Source: Streptomyces lydicus (GTDB lineage: Bacteria; Actinomycetota; Actinomycetes; Streptomycetales; Streptomycetaceae). From it: a stretch of 64,000 bases of DNA. The stretch spans positions 1-64,000 of the forward strand of contig NZ_JNZA01000015.1 of the NCBI RefSeq assembly GCF_000717345.1. Reading direction: 5' to 3'. Positions 16,910 through 25,767 of this stretch are shown here, piece after piece. The position numbers and the translations under genes were made by a program. The notes below the pieces were generated by a model that was not told where the DNA came from, did no database searches, and saw nothing but the letters and a program-made list of their open reading frames with translations. The first letter of the stretch is position 1. The number at the start of each line of letters is the position of its first letter.

Positions 16910-17320
16910 TCAGCGGACGGCCTGGGCCTGGACCGTCCACGTGGTGTGAAACGTCATCCCTTGACAGCGGATGTCGGCGTCTTCCTTCAACTTCACAGCG
17001 TCAGCCAGCACGAATGGCAGGTTGGCCTGGCTGAGGTCAAGCGTGGGCAGGGGGCCCACGCCGGCTGTGGACAGTTCGATCTGATCGTGGCAGTACGTCA
17101 TGTCGTCGGCGTTCGCAACGGTGTCGATGACGACATCGCCGGCGGCAATGGAGGTCAGTTGGGCCCTTACATTGCTGTTCGGGTTGGTGAAGGTGAGGGT
17201 GACGTCTGCGGTTTCACCGGGCAGCAGTGGGGCGGTTTGCCCGCCGGTGACCGTGATGGGGGCGAAGTCCTCGGCGGAGCCTGTCACTGGGCCCGATGTG
17301 CTCTGCTGGATGAAAGGCAT
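16910..17320 (-). CDS. Small Ig-like/beta-sandwich protein of unknown function
   Basis: This 136-residue protein starts at ATG 17320 with a strong GGAGG 6 bases upstream. It begins MPFIQQSTSGPVTGSAEDFA, then has a beta-rich segment, GETADVTLTFTNPNSNVRAQ, like the start of an Ig-like or CARDB-type sandwich. It has two Cys (TYCHDQIEL and IRCQGMTF) that could form a disulfide. There is no signal peptide and no catalytic motif. I do not recognise a named family. It carries the same type of leader element (17705-17745) as the propeller and beta-helix genes, which ties it to that family by regulation; the leader is about 385 bp upstream. Confidence 0.6.
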   Translation of the reverse strand: MPFIQQSTSGPVTGSAEDFAPITVTGGQTAPLLPGETADVTLTFTNPNSNVRAQLTSIAAGDVVIDTVANADDMTYCHDQIELSTAGVGPLPTLDLSQANLPFVLADAVKLKEDADIRCQGMTFHTTWTVQAQAVR

Positions 17321-17704
17321 GATGTGCCTCCTGCTCAGACGGACTGGATGTGCGCAGAACGGTCTGTCCTCGGCGGCCCGTGGCGTCAGTGATCAGTGGG
17401 CGCTGCCGTGGATTTTCCTGCCGGGGCCTGGAGTCGGCGGCTCACAGCCGCCTGGGAGCCCGAGCGGCCGACGTGGCCACATCGGCCTATGGGCCTGGGA
17501 AGGGGTCAGCGCTCTGTCGCCGAGAACGCGGACGGCCCTCCCGCTCAGCCGATCGAAACAGTGGTGAGGGCACACGCCGGCCCGAAACCGCTGCCTCTGC
17601 GGGCACGCAGGGAAACGGTCAGGACGGCAGCCGAACCCCGGCCAGGCACAGCGGCCTGGAACGCCGTCCCTGGGGCCGACGGTGAGCCAGCTGCCACCCC
17701 GTGG
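17321..17704. other. Long leader region of the small Ig-like gene
   Basis: About 380 bp between the shared leader element and the ATG at 17320. No gene is recognised on either strand. It may be a long untranslated leader. Confidence 0.4.
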
Positions 17705-17745
17705 AGGGATGGGCGGCCCACCTGTTCGGATGCGTAAAGTAACCC
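17705..17745 (-). promoter_or_regulatory. Shared leader element upstream of small Ig-like gene (copy C)
   Basis: On the minus strand, ATGGGTTACTTT is followed by GGTGGGCCGCCCATCCCTCC, as in copies A, B and D. TTGTCA lies 19 bases before TTACTT, giving a promoter-like pair. The following sequence can fold back imperfectly (GCCGCCCAT with ATGG-like bases beyond 17700). Confidence 0.55.
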
Positions 17746-17919
17746 ATTTGCACTACGTCGTTGACAACCATATTGACGTCACGCCACCCGAACGGTGGAG
17801 CGCTCGAAGTCGGCAACCCGCGGAAGGTGCGCCCTTCGGGTCGTCATGGCGGGCGCGCAGGACGGTCAGGCAGGCGTGAGCGGCCAAGGGGGGGCATGTG
17901 CGCTGCCGGCCGGGATAGC

Positions 17920-18125
17920 CTGCGGGATCACCCCTGCTGAGCTCTTCGGATTGTTGCCGGTCGATGTAACAGCGACCAGACGCCCTCCACCGGTTCAAGT
18001 CCGATGCATACGGGGGCAGTTACACACGATGGTGAGCCAGTCGTGGTCGGTCGCGTGGCCTACGCGCGGAGGGCAGGCCATCGCAGACCAGGACGATCTT
18101 TCCGGTGCACCGGTGGGACCGGGTG
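17920..18125 (-). pseudogene. IS630-family transposase remnant
   Basis: Two minus-strand frames carry pieces of an IS630-type DDE transposase. One reads GKIVLVCDGLPSARR, then WLTIV in a neighbouring frame. The other reads PPYASDLNPVEGVWSLLHR, the conserved C-terminal Glu motif (LPPYAPdLNPVEgvWs). Frameshifts separate them and the N-terminus is missing. It interrupts a membrane-protein gene on the plus strand. Confidence 0.65.
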
Positions 18126-18361
18126 CCGGGGTCGACCCTGGTCGGCGGCGCGGTCATGTTCCTGGTCGGCGCAGTGGCCACTCTCGCCACGGTGGCCCGC
18201 TGTTCCTCGGGACCGAACCGCTGCCGTCCGGCTTCTCCTGGCTGTGCACGCTGATGGGCCTCGTTTTTCCGATCGCCGCGGCCGGAGTGATTCGCTCCGC
18301 CACCGCTCCGCGCCGTCAGGTGGCGGCGCCGTCGCCCCCGTCCGCCCCTTCCGCCACATAG
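18125..18361 (+). pseudogene. C-terminal scrap of a membrane protein
   Basis: The plus strand reads GSTLVGGAVMFLVGAVATLA in one frame, then FLGTEPLPSGFSWLCTLMGL and VFPIAAAGVIRSA in the next. These are two hydrophobic helices of an integral membrane protein split by a frameshift. The front is lost at the IS630 remnant. The stop is at 18359-18361 and overlaps the 3' end of the HAD gene. Family unknown. Confidence 0.45.
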
Positions 18362-18972
18362 CGCTCCAGCCAGGACGGAAACTCCGTCAGGTCCGCGAGC
18401 ACCACTTCGGCACCGGCGTTGCGCAGCTCCGTGGCATCGCACGGGCCGGTGGCGACCGCGACGGACAGCGCGCCCGCGGTGTGCGCCCCGACGACGTCAC
18501 CGATGTGGTCGCCGACGTAGACCTGCGCATGGTGCTTGCGCAGCGCCTCGGCCTTGCCCGCCGCCCACAGGGAGCCGAAGAGGGCGTCCACGTCGAGGCC
18601 GAGGTGTTCCAGGTGCAGCTTGGCGTTGGGCTCGTACTTCGCCGTCACCACGATCACCCGGCCGCCCGCCGCGTGGATCGCGTCGATGGCCTCCCGGGCG
18701 CCGGGCATGGCGGGCGTCGCCGCGACCGCGTACTGCGGATACAGCTCGCGGAAGAGAGCAGCGGTCTCCGCCACCCGCTCCTCGGGGAACCAGTGGCGGA
18801 TCTCATGCTCCAGCGGGGGCCCCAGCCGGCTCGCCGCGAGGTCGGCGTCGATGAAGGTGCCGGTCCTGGCCGACAGCTCCTGATAGACGGCCTTGATGCC
18901 CGGGCGCGAGTCGATCAGCGTCATGTCGAGGTCGAAGCCGACCGTCAGAGAGTGTGCAGCCATGCCTGCCAT
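18316..18972 (-). CDS. HAD-superfamily phosphatase (phosphoglycolate-phosphatase-like)
   Basis: This 218-residue HAD hydrolase has motif I as GFDLDMTLID near residue 12 (nucleophile Asp and acid/base Asp). A helical cap follows, then motif II around VIVVTAKYEPN, a Lys in AAGKAEALRKHH, and motif IV YVGDHIGDVVGA. It probably removes phosphate from a small cytoplasmic metabolite; the exact substrate cannot be told. The start may be ATG 18972 or ATG 18963 (MAAHSL); neither has a strong ribosome site. It ends beside the stress block on the same strand, but a 315-bp interval with a broken small gene separates it from the oxidoreductase gene, so cotranscription is uncertain. Confidence 0.8.
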   Translation of the reverse strand: MAGMAAHSLTVGFDLDMTLIDSRPGIKAVYQELSARTGTFIDADLAASRLGPPLEHEIRHWFPEERVAETAALFRELYPQYAVAATPAMPGAREAIDAIHAAGGRVIVVTAKYEPNAKLHLEHLGLDVDALFGSLWAAGKAEALRKHHAQVYVGDHIGDVVGAHTAGALSVAVATGPCDATELRNAGAEVVLADLTEFPSWLERYVAEGADGGDGAAT

Positions 18973-19020
18973 AGTGCCTGCGGCGGCATCCCCGGTCAGG
19001 GAGGCACGACACCGGCCCCC

Positions 19021-19290
19021 TCAGCGGGGCGCCCGCCGCATCCGCCACACCAGGAACAACGCCGAGCGACCGCCGCCACCCGCACGATCCCCGGCAGCCC
19101 ACCGCCCGTCGAAACCGGCCCCACAGCCGCACCACCAGCCCGCCGACGACGATCCCCGGCACGCCGAGCGCCGCGAACTTGGCCTCGCCCGGCTCAGCGC
19201 CGGGAGACGAATGCGAGCCCCCAGCCGCCGCCGGCGCGAGCCACGACCCCAGCGCCGCACCGGCCACCAGCAGTAGGACGGCCGGCGTCA
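19021..19290 (-). pseudogene. Small membrane protein, frameshifted
   Basis: The minus strand reads LTPAVLLLVAGAALGSWLAP (a hydrophobic segment), then GEAKFAALGVPGIVVGGLVV. Near 19120 the frame changes, and the other frame continues FDGRWAAGDRAGGGGRSALF and ends RMRRAPR. One indel thus splits an approximately 88-residue two-helix membrane protein. Family not recognised. It directly follows the oxidoreductase gene. Confidence 0.4.
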
Positions 19291-21033
19291 GGACACCGAC
19301 TGGCCCGGCACGGACCGAGGCTCGCTCACGCCGGACCCGCGGACGAGATTGCCTTCCTGGGCCCGGTGTTCATGGACGAGCCGGACGGCTATGGCGCCCT
19401 CCCCGGCGGCGGAGGCGACCCGCTTGACGGACCCGCTCCTGACGTCACCCGCGGCGAAGACACCCGGCATCGTGGTCTCCAGCATCAGTGGCCCGCGCCC
19501 GAGCGATTCCCAGATGTTCTCGTCGGCCGCTGCCCGGGCGTCGGCGCCGGTGAGCACGAACCCCCGTCGGTCCAGCGCGACCACGTCCTTCAGCCACTCG
19601 GTGTGCGGCCGGGCGCCGATGAACACGAACAGGGCGCGGGCCGGCAGTTCGCGACGGTCGCCGGAGGCGTTGTCCTCCACGGTCAACGACTGCAGGGTGC
19701 CCTCTCCGTTGACCTGGCGCACTTCGGTGTGGGTCAGCACCTCGACCTTCGGATGGCGTGTCACCTGGTCCACCAGATAGCGCGACATGTCCTTGTCGAG
19801 GTCGCCGCTGCGGACGATCAGATACACCTTGGGTGCGTATTCGGCGAGGAAGAGCACCGCCTGGCCCGCGGAGTTGCCCCCGCCGACCACGGCCACGGGG
19901 TCCATCCGGCACAGGTTGGCTTCGTGGAGTGTGGCGGCGTAGTAGACGCTGGAGCCTTCCAACCGGTCGATGCCGGGGACGTCGAGCCTGCGGTAGCGCA
20001 CTCCCGAGGCCAGGACGATGGTGGCGGCCTGGATCTCGGAGCCGTCCGCGAAGGTGAGGGCGTACCGGCCGTCGCGCGGTTCGAGCGAGGTGACCTCGGC
20101 GGGGACGGTGAGCTGTGCGCCGAATTTGCGGGCCTGGAGCACCGAGCGTTCCATGAGTTCGCCACCCGAGATCCCGGACGGGAAGCCCAGGTAGTTCTCG
20201 ATGCGCGAGGAGGTGGCGGCCTGGCCTCCGGTGGCTATGGCGTCGACGGCTACGGTGACGAGGCCGTCGGATGAGCCGTAGACGGCGGCGGCGAGCCCGG
20301 CCGGGCCCGCGCCGATCACCACCAGGTCGTATGCACCGTCGCCGTGCGCAGAGGTGGGGAGTCCGATGAGGCGGGCGAGGTCCGCGATGCTGGGATTGCG
20401 CAGTACCTGCTCTCCCTTCCATATGACGACCGGGGTCTCGTCCGGACGGATGCCGAACCGGCGCAGCAGCGCCTCGGCTTCCTTGTCCTTCTCCAGGTCG
20501 ATCCATCGGTGCGGTAGCCGGTTGCGGGCGGCGAATTCACGCAGCCGCAGGGTGTTGGGCGAGTAGCACGAGCCCAGGATCCGGAAGCCGGCGCCCAGGC
20601 CGATGAGCAGGGACCGGCGGCCGAGGTAGGCGCGCAGAACCAGGTCCCCGAGGACCGGATCGCGTACCACCAGGGCTCGCTGGCGCTCCACCGGGACCGC
20701 GAGGACCTGGCCGGGCTGGCGTACGACCGCGGTGTCGAACGCCGTCTGGCCTTCGAGCAGACCGAGTTCCCCCAGAAAGCGGCCGGGGCCGTGTACCGCC
20801 ACGGTACGTTGGTCGGGACCGCCGTAGTCGTGGATGACCTCGACCATCCCGCTGACGATGGCAAGGAACTCCTCGCACGGTTCGCCTTCGCGGAACAGCA
20901 CCTCGCCCCGCCGCGTGGGGCGGTACTCGCCGTACTGGGCCAGCGCATCGAGCTGTTGCGGCGTCAGCCGGGGGTAGGCGCCGTGCTGATCGGGGGTTTC
21001 GGTGGGTATCCCGTCCGGACCCGCGGCAGGCAT
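19288..21033 (-). CDS. cNMP-binding domain, thioredoxin-like insert and FAD/NAD(P) oxidoreductase fusion
   Basis: This 581-residue protein starts at ATG 21033, where the upstream gene's TGA overlaps it. Residues about 20-150 are a cyclic-nucleotide-binding (Crp-like) domain (GEVLFREGEPCEEFLAIVSG, GRFLGELGLLEGQ). Residues about 155-235 form a thioredoxin-like segment lacking CxxC. Residues about 245-560 are a thioredoxin-reductase-type flavoprotein with FAD motif VVIGAGPAGLAAAV, RIENYLGFP, NAD(P) motif VAVVGGGNSAGQA and the C-terminal FAAGDVR. The usual redox CxxC before the second Rossmann motif is replaced by AATLHEANLC. It therefore cannot work as a standard thioredoxin reductase. It may pass electrons to another partner or sense redox state. 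It follows thioredoxin and UBP-finger genes in the stress block. Confidence 0.85.
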   Translation of the reverse strand: MPAAGPDGIPTETPDQHGAYPRLTPQQLDALAQYGEYRPTRRGEVLFREGEPCEEFLAIVSGMVEVIHDYGGPDQRTVAVHGPGRFLGELGLLEGQTAFDTAVVRQPGQVLAVPVERQRALVVRDPVLGDLVLRAYLGRRSLLIGLGAGFRILGSCYSPNTLRLREFAARNRLPHRWIDLEKDKEAEALLRRFGIRPDETPVVIWKGEQVLRNPSIADLARLIGLPTSAHGDGAYDLVVIGAGPAGLAAAVYGSSDGLVTVAVDAIATGGQAATSSRIENYLGFPSGISGGELMERSVLQARKFGAQLTVPAEVTSLEPRDGRYALTFADGSEIQAATIVLASGVRYRRLDVPGIDRLEGSSVYYAATLHEANLCRMDPVAVVGGGNSAGQAVLFLAEYAPKVYLIVRSGDLDKDMSRYLVDQVTRHPKVEVLTHTEVRQVNGEGTLQSLTVEDNASGDRRELPARALFVFIGARPHTEWLKDVVALDRRGFVLTGADARAAADENIWESLGRGPLMLETTMPGVFAAGDVRSGSVKRVASAAGEGAIAVRLVHEHRAQEGNLVRGSGVSEPRSVPGQSVS

Positions 21034-21296
21034 CAGACCACGGCCTCGTGGACGTAACACCAGCGCCAGTTCTCTCCCGGCTCGAGGGGCTGCACGATGG
21101 GGTGGCCGACGTTGGCGGCGTGCAGACGGGCGTGCTTGAGTGGCGAGGAGTCGCAGCATCCGACGTGTCCGCAGGTCAGGCACAGCCTGAGGTGCACCCA
21201 GGGAGAGCCGAGGCGCAGGCACTCCTCGCAGCCCTCGGGGGTGCGCGGCGTCACCGGTCGCACGAGCGACAGGTGCCAGTCGCCTTCGGTAGTCAT
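21033..21296 (-). CDS. UBP-type zinc-finger protein
   Basis: This 87-residue protein starts at ATG 21296, with GGAAGGA 9 bases upstream. It has a UBP-type zinc-finger pattern: CEECLRLG, then LCLTCGHVGCCDSS, then HARLHAANVGHPI and W-WCYVHE. These Cys and His residues are the zinc ligands of ZnF-UBP. In eukaryotes this domain binds the ubiquitin C-terminus; bacterial stand-alone copies have no known partner. Its stop overlaps the oxidoreductase start (TGATG), so the two are probably translated together. Its place between thioredoxin and a flavoprotein suggests a redox or quality-control role, which is inference. Confidence 0.8.
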   Translation of the reverse strand: MTTEGDWHLSLVRPVTPRTPEGCEECLRLGSPWVHLRLCLTCGHVGCCDSSPLKHARLHAANVGHPIVQPLEPGENWRWCYVHEAVV

Positions 21297-21324
21297 GATG
21301 GTCGTCCTTCCTTGGCGGACGGGA

Positions 21325-21777
21325 TCAGCGGCGACCCGCGACGGTCTCCTCGACCCATTGGCGCAGCACGTTGGCGGGGGCGGCGCCGGCCTGTCGCGCG
21401 ATCGCCTCTCCCTTGTCGAGAAGGAGCAGGGTCGGCACGGCCTGCACCTGGAATCGCTGGGACAGCCTGGGGGCCTGGTCCACATCGACCTTGACGAGTT
21501 TGATCTTTCCGGCGAGCTCACGGGCGACCTGTTCCAGCGCGGGGCTGACCCTGCGGCAGGGACCGCACCAGGTGGCCCAGAGGTCGACGAGGACGACGGG
21601 CGCCGCCTGTTCGGCGATCTCCGCGAAGTCGTCGTCGCCGGCCTCGACGATCCAGGGCAACGGGGTACCGCAGTTTCCGCACTTGGGGCGCCCGTCCCCC
21701 GCTGGCGGCACCCGGTTCTTGCGGCCGCACGACTCACAGACGACCGTCTTGCTCCGGCTCGTTGCCACCGTTCTCAC
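21325..21777 (-). CDS. trxC: Thioredoxin with N-terminal zinc ribbon (Trx2/TrxC type)
   Basis: This 150-residue protein has an N-terminal zinc ribbon (CESCGRKN...CGNCGTPLP) followed by a thioredoxin domain. The active site is [10 protein letters not shown] and the cis-Pro segment is [13 protein letters not shown]. This is the Trx2/TrxC layout and reduces protein disulfides in the cytoplasm; the zinc ribbon often makes such proteins oxidation sensitive. The GTG start at 21777 overlaps the clpB stop (GTGA), so the two are translationally coupled. Thioredoxin in an operon with ClpB and DnaK points to repair of oxidised, aggregated proteins. Confidence 0.85.
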   Translation of the reverse strand: MRTVATSRSKTVVCESCGRKNRVPPAGDGRPKCGNCGTPLPWIVEAGDDDFAEIAEQAAPVVLVDLWATWCGPCRRVSPALEQVARELAGKIKLVKVDVDQAPRLSQRFQVQAVPTLLLLDKGEAIARQAGAAPANVLRQWVEETVAGRR

Positions 21778-24416
21778 GCAGCCATTCCGTGGTCGGCCCG
21801 GGCCGGCCTGTCGTACGTCACGACCAGTTCACCGTTCTGGGCGTCCACCCGGATCGTCGAGCCGTCGGCCACATCGCCGCGGATCAGGGCTCGCCCGACG
21901 AGCGTTTCGACCTCGTGCGAGATGAAGCGGCGCAGCGGCCGTGCCCCGTAGACGGGGTCGAAGCCCTGCTGGGCGATGAGCTCGCGGGCCTGATCGGTGA
22001 GCTCGACGCTGATCTGGCGTTCGGCCAGGCGCCGACGCAGGTCGTTGAACTGCAGCTCGACGATGCGCTTGATCTGGGCCATGCCCAGCGGCTTGAACAG
22101 CACGACGTCGTCGACGCGGTTGAGGAACTCGGGGCGGAAGTGGCTTTGCAGTTCGCCCATGACCAGGGCCCGCGCATCGGGTTTGATCTCGCCCTCGGGG
22201 GTCACCCCGTCGAGCAGATGGGCGGATCCGATGTTGGAGGTCATGATGACGACGGTGTTGCGGAAGTCGACGGTGCGGCCCTGGGCGTCGGTGATCCGGC
22301 CGTCGTCGAGTACCTGCAGCAAGGTGTTGAAGACATCGGCGTGTGCCTTCTCGACCTCGTCGAACAGGACCACGGAGTAGGGCTTGCGGCGTACCGCCTC
22401 GGTGAGCTGACCGCCCTCCTCGTAGCCGACGTATCCGGGCGGCGCTCCGACCAGCCTGCTGACGGTGTGCCGTTCCTGGTACTCGCTCATGTCGAGACGG
22501 ACGATGCTCTCCTCGGTGTCGAACAGTGCCGCGGCGAGCGCCTTGGCCAGTTCGGTCTTTCCGACGCCGGTGGGGCCGAGGAAGATGAACGAGCCGATGG
22601 GACGGCGCGGGTCGCGGATGCCGGAGCGGGCCCGGATGATGGCGTCGGTGACCAGCTTGACGGCCTCGTCCTGGCCGATCACCCGCTCGGTGAGGATCTC
22701 GTCGAGCCGCAGCAGCTTCTCCCGCTCGCCTTCCTGCAGCCGGGTCACCGGGATGCCGGTCCAGGCGGCGACGATCTCGGCGATCTCGTCCTCGGTGACG
22801 ACCTCGCGCAGGAGCCGGGTCTCGCCCTGCTTGCTGGCGAGCGCCTCCTCCTCGGCGGCCAGCCTGCGCTCCAGTTCGGTGAGCGTGCCGTAGCGCAGTT
22901 CGGCGGCGCGGTTGAGGTCGTAGTTCCGCTCGGCCTCCTCCGCTTCCTGACGGACCTGTTCCAGTTCCTGACGCAGCTCCTGCACTCGCCGGATGGCCTG
23001 GCGTTCGGCCTCCCACTGGGCGTTCATGGCGTCGGCCTCGGCGCGCAGGTCGGACAGTTCGCGCCGGAGCTCCTCCAGCCGCTTGCGGCTGGCGGCGTCG
23101 GTCTCCTTCGCGAGGGCCGCATCCTCGATCTCCAGACGGGTCACCCGGCGGGTGATCTCGTCGAGTTCGGCCGGCATGGAGTCGATCTCGGTGCGCAGCC
23201 GGGCGCAGGCCTCGTCGACGAGGTCGATGGCCTTGTCCGGCAGGAAGCGGTCGGAGATGTAGCGGTGGCTGAGGGTGGCCGCGGCGACCAGCGCGGTGTC
23301 CTGGATCTTCACGCCGTGGAAGACCTCAAGACGTTCGCGCAGGCCGCGGAGGATGGAGACGGTGTCCTCCACGCTCGGCTCGTCCACAATGACCTGCTGG
23401 AAGCGGCGTTCGAGGGCGGCGTCGGACTCGACGTGCTTGCGGTACTCCTCCAGCGTGGTGGCGCCGATCATGTGCAGCTCACCGCGGGCGAGCATCGGCT
23501 TGAGCATGTTCCCGGCGTCCATGGCGCCCTCGGCGCCGCCGCCGGCTCCGACGACCGTGTGGAGCTCGTCGACGAAGAGCAGGATGCGCCCCTCGGCGGC
23601 CTTGACCTCGCTCAGCACGGCCTGCAGTCGTTCCTCGAACTCACCGCGGTATTTGGCGCCCGCCACCAGCGAGCTCATGTCGAGGGAGAAGATGGTCTTC
23701 TCGCGCAGCCCCTCGGGGACGTCGCCGCGGACGATCCGCTGTGCCAGGCCCTCCACGATGGCCGTCTTGCCGACGCCCGGATCGCCGATCAGCACGGGGT
23801 TGTTCTTGGTCTTGCGGCTGAGGATCTGCATGACCCTGCGGATCTCCGAGTCCCGGCCGATCACCGGGTCCTTCTTGCCGCTCCGCGCCTCGGCGACCAG
23901 ATCCTGGCCGTACTTCTCCAGCGCCTCGTACGCGCCCTCGGGCGTCGCCGAGGTGACACGCTGGTTTCCGCGGATACGGGTCAGCGCGGACAGGAAGCCG
24001 TTCTTGGTGATGCCGTGTTCCTTGAGCAGGCGTCCCGCCGCGGTCCTGGATCCCTCGTCGACCAGTGCCAGGACGAGGTGCTCCACGGACACATATTCGT
24101 CCTTGAGGCGCTTGGCCTCCTGCTCGGCGGTGTCCAGCAGCTTGGCCAGCCGCTGGGTGACGTACACCTGCCCGGGTGTGGCGCCGGGTCCGGTCACCTT
24201 CGGTCTGCGTGACAGCTCGCTCATGAGTGAGGCGCGCAACGCCTTGGTGTCGGCGCCCGCTTGGTCGAAGAGCCGCGGCACCAGCCCGTCCGGCTGGTCG
24301 AGGAGGGCGAGCAGCAGATGTTCACCGTCGACCTCGGTCTGGTCCATCCGGCCGGCGATCGTCTGCGCTTCCTGAAGGGCTTCCTGGGACTTCTGGGTGA
24401 GCCGGTTCATATCCAC
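21774..24416 (-). CDS. clpB: ClpB disaggregase (paralogue in stress block)
   Basis: This 880-residue Hsp100 protein resolves aggregates together with DnaK, using ATP. The N-domain (residues 1 to about 145) starts [18 protein letters not shown]1 (about 160-400) has Walker [14 protein letters not shown] and Walker [11 protein letters not shown]. The coiled-coil middle domain spans about 400-535, which marks ClpB rather than ClpA. AAA2 has [26 protein letters not shown] and VIMTSNIGS. Length is typical. The start may be GTG 24416 (GAGGAG about 9 bases upstream) or ATG 24410, which overlaps the cbpM stop. It ends in a 4-base overlap with the thioredoxin gene. No HAIR (CTTGAGT-N7-ACTCAAG) or CIRCE element was found nearby. 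Confidence 0.92.
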   Translation of the reverse strand: MDMNRLTQKSQEALQEAQTIAGRMDQTEVDGEHLLLALLDQPDGLVPRLFDQAGADTKALRASLMSELSRRPKVTGPGATPGQVYVTQRLAKLLDTAEQEAKRLKDEYVSVEHLVLALVDEGSRTAAGRLLKEHGITKNGFLSALTRIRGNQRVTSATPEGAYEALEKYGQDLVAEARSGKKDPVIGRDSEIRRVMQILSRKTKNNPVLIGDPGVGKTAIVEGLAQRIVRGDVPEGLREKTIFSLDMSSLVAGAKYRGEFEERLQAVLSEVKAAEGRILLFVDELHTVVGAGGGAEGAMDAGNMLKPMLARGELHMIGATTLEEYRKHVESDAALERRFQQVIVDEPSVEDTVSILRGLRERLEVFHGVKIQDTALVAAATLSHRYISDRFLPDKAIDLVDEACARLRTEIDSMPAELDEITRRVTRLEIEDAALAKETDAASRKRLEELRRELSDLRAEADAMNAQWEAERQAIRRVQELRQELEQVRQEAEEAERNYDLNRAAELRYGTLTELERRLAAEEEALASKQGETRLLREVVTEDEIAEIVAAWTGIPVTRLQEGEREKLLRLDEILTERVIGQDEAVKLVTDAIIRARSGIRDPRRPIGSFIFLGPTGVGKTELAKALAAALFDTEESIVRLDMSEYQERHTVSRLVGAPPGYVGYEEGGQLTEAVRRKPYSVVLFDEVEKAHADVFNTLLQVLDDGRITDAQGRTVDFRNTVVIMTSNIGSAHLLDGVTPEGEIKPDARALVMGELQSHFRPEFLNRVDDVVLFKPLGMAQIKRIVELQFNDLRRRLAERQISVELTDQARELIAQQGFDPVYGARPLRRFISHEVETLVGRALIRGDVADGSTIRVDAQNGELVVTYDRPARADHGMAA

Positions 24417-24817
24417 GATTCATCACTCCTCGAGCCGGCGTTGCTGCGTCTCAACGCGGCCTCCAGCTCGCTGATCCGGTCGAGCAGGTCGAGCACCAGA
24501 CCGAGGGAGGCGTAGTTGAGGGGGAGCCCGGCCCGTAGCCGTTGGATGCGGGCGAGAGTTGCGGGCGCGTCCGGGCCGAACCACAGCCGGCCGCTGTGGT
24601 CGCGGGTGGCGTCGACCAGGCCGAGGGTGACGAAGCGCCGGACGAGATCGGGGTGGAGTCCGGAGCGCCGGGCCACGACGTCCAGGCTGAGTCTGTCGAC
24701 GGGCGCGAGGGCGTAGTTGCGGACAACGACGTTCAGGGCCCGTTGCTTGTCCGGCGCCGTCGGCCGGCGATGCCCGGCCTCCTGCCCGGCGGCAGCGCGC
24801 CGCGGATCATGGGTCAT
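24407..24817 (-). CDS. cbpM: Chaperone modulator CbpM-like (MerR-type helix-turn-helix)
   Basis: This 136-residue protein has a MerR-like winged-helix segment in the middle: [20 protein letters not shown], then [20 protein letters not shown], and a C-terminal helix [20 protein letters not shown]. CbpM proteins bind the J-domain of CbpA and limit its action on DnaK. The gene order next to a CbpA-type J-protein supports that role. The start ATG 24817 overlaps the cbpA stop (ATGA), and its own stop overlaps the clpB start. A HspR-like repressor role is the alternative, since HspR has the same fold, but the placement between cbpA and clpB and the divergent sequence make CbpM more likely. Confidence 0.75.
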   Translation of the reverse strand: MTHDPRRAAAGQEAGHRRPTAPDKQRALNVVVRNYALAPVDRLSLDVVARRSGLHPDLVRRFVTLGLVDATRDHSGRLWFGPDAPATLARIQRLRAGLPLNYASLGLVLDLLDRISELEAALRRSNAGSRSDESWI

Positions 24818-25761
24818 CGTGGCTTCCTCGGGTCGAAGGTGGACACGGCAGCCAGCTTCTCGAAGAGTTCACGCTCCCGGTCGCTGAGTTCGGGCGGCAC
24901 CATGATGCGGACCTCCGCGTAGAGATTTCCGTTGGCGCCACGGGGGTTGGGCATGCCCTCGCCGCGCAGCCGCAGCCGGCGGCCGCTGGACGAGCCCTTG
25001 GGGACGGTGACTTTGGCGGTGCCGCCGGGCGTGGGCACCGGTACCGTCGCGCCGAGCGCCGCCTCCCAGGGCGTGACGGGAAGCGCGACGTGGATGTCCC
25101 GGCCCTCCAGGCGGAATCGCGTATCGGGCTTGATCCGTACGCGGAGGTACAGATCTCCCGGGGGACCGTCGTCGCTGCCCCTGCCGCCTTCCCCGGCCAG
25201 CCGGATGCGCTGTCCGTCGACTACGCCACGCGGGATGTTGACGTCGTAGGTCCGCTGTCCGCCGGGCCCTGCGAGGGTGATGCTGCGATGGCCGCCGTGG
25301 TACGCCTCCTCGACACCGAGCTGGAGCTCGGCCTCCTGGTCGGCCCCGGGAACCGGGCCCCGGCGTCTGCCGCCTCCGCCGCGGCCGTACAGCCCGCCGA
25401 AGAGGTCCTCGAAGTTGATGCCGGAGCCGTCGAATCCCTCGCCGTAGTCGGTGAACCGGACCCGGCCGCCGCGGCCGCGGCCTTGGGCTCCCGCCCCGGC
25501 CCCCACGCCCGCGCCCACCCGTTCTTCCCAGCCCTCCGGGATCTGCCGGAAGTCCTCGCCGAAGCGGTCGTAGCGCTTGCGCGTCTTGGGGTCGGACAGC
25601 ACGCTGTACGCCTCGTTGAGCTCCTTGAAGCGCTCCTCCGCCTGCGGGTCCTTGTTGATGTCGGGGTGGTACTTGCGGGCCAGCTTGCGGAATGCCTGCT
25701 GTATCTCGTCGGCGCTCGCCTGGCGCTGCACCCCGAGCACGTCGTAGTAGTCCCGTGCCAT
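24814..25761 (-). CDS. cbpA: CbpA-type J-domain co-chaperone
   Basis: The 315-residue protein has an N-terminal J domain (residues 1-70: [18 protein letters not shown], with KYHPDINKD carrying the HPD triad). A Gly/Arg-rich linker follows (about 80-140), then two beta C-terminal substrate-binding domains ([40 protein letters not shown]). It lacks the CxxCxGxG zinc fingers of classical DnaJ, which defines the CbpA class. It stimulates DnaK ATP hydrolysis and delivers substrates. It sits 6 bp downstream of grpE and overlaps cbpM by 4 bp. Confidence 0.88.
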   Translation of the reverse strand: MARDYYDVLGVQRQASADEIQQAFRKLARKYHPDINKDPQAEERFKELNEAYSVLSDPKTRKRYDRFGEDFRQIPEGWEERVGAGVGAGAGAQGRGRGGRVRFTDYGEGFDGSGINFEDLFGGLYGRGGGGRRRGPVPGADQEAELQLGVEEAYHGGHRSITLAGPGGQRTYDVNIPRGVVDGQRIRLAGEGGRGSDDGPPGDLYLRVRIKPDTRFRLEGRDIHVALPVTPWEAALGATVPVPTPGGTAKVTVPKGSSSGRRLRLRGEGMPNPRGANGNLYAEVRIMVPPELSDRERELFEKLAAVSTFDPRKPR

Positions 25762-25767
25762 GAGGCG

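Noticed and set aside
21762..24212. 816-residue plus-strand open frame opposite clpB
   Set aside because: Antisense shadow of clpB with no ribosome site or recognisable domain.
24407..24817. HspR repressor instead of CbpM
   Set aside because: The MerR-like fold fits both, but no HAIR site is present and the gene lies between cbpA and clpB with CbpM-like length and helix end. HspR kept only as an alternative.
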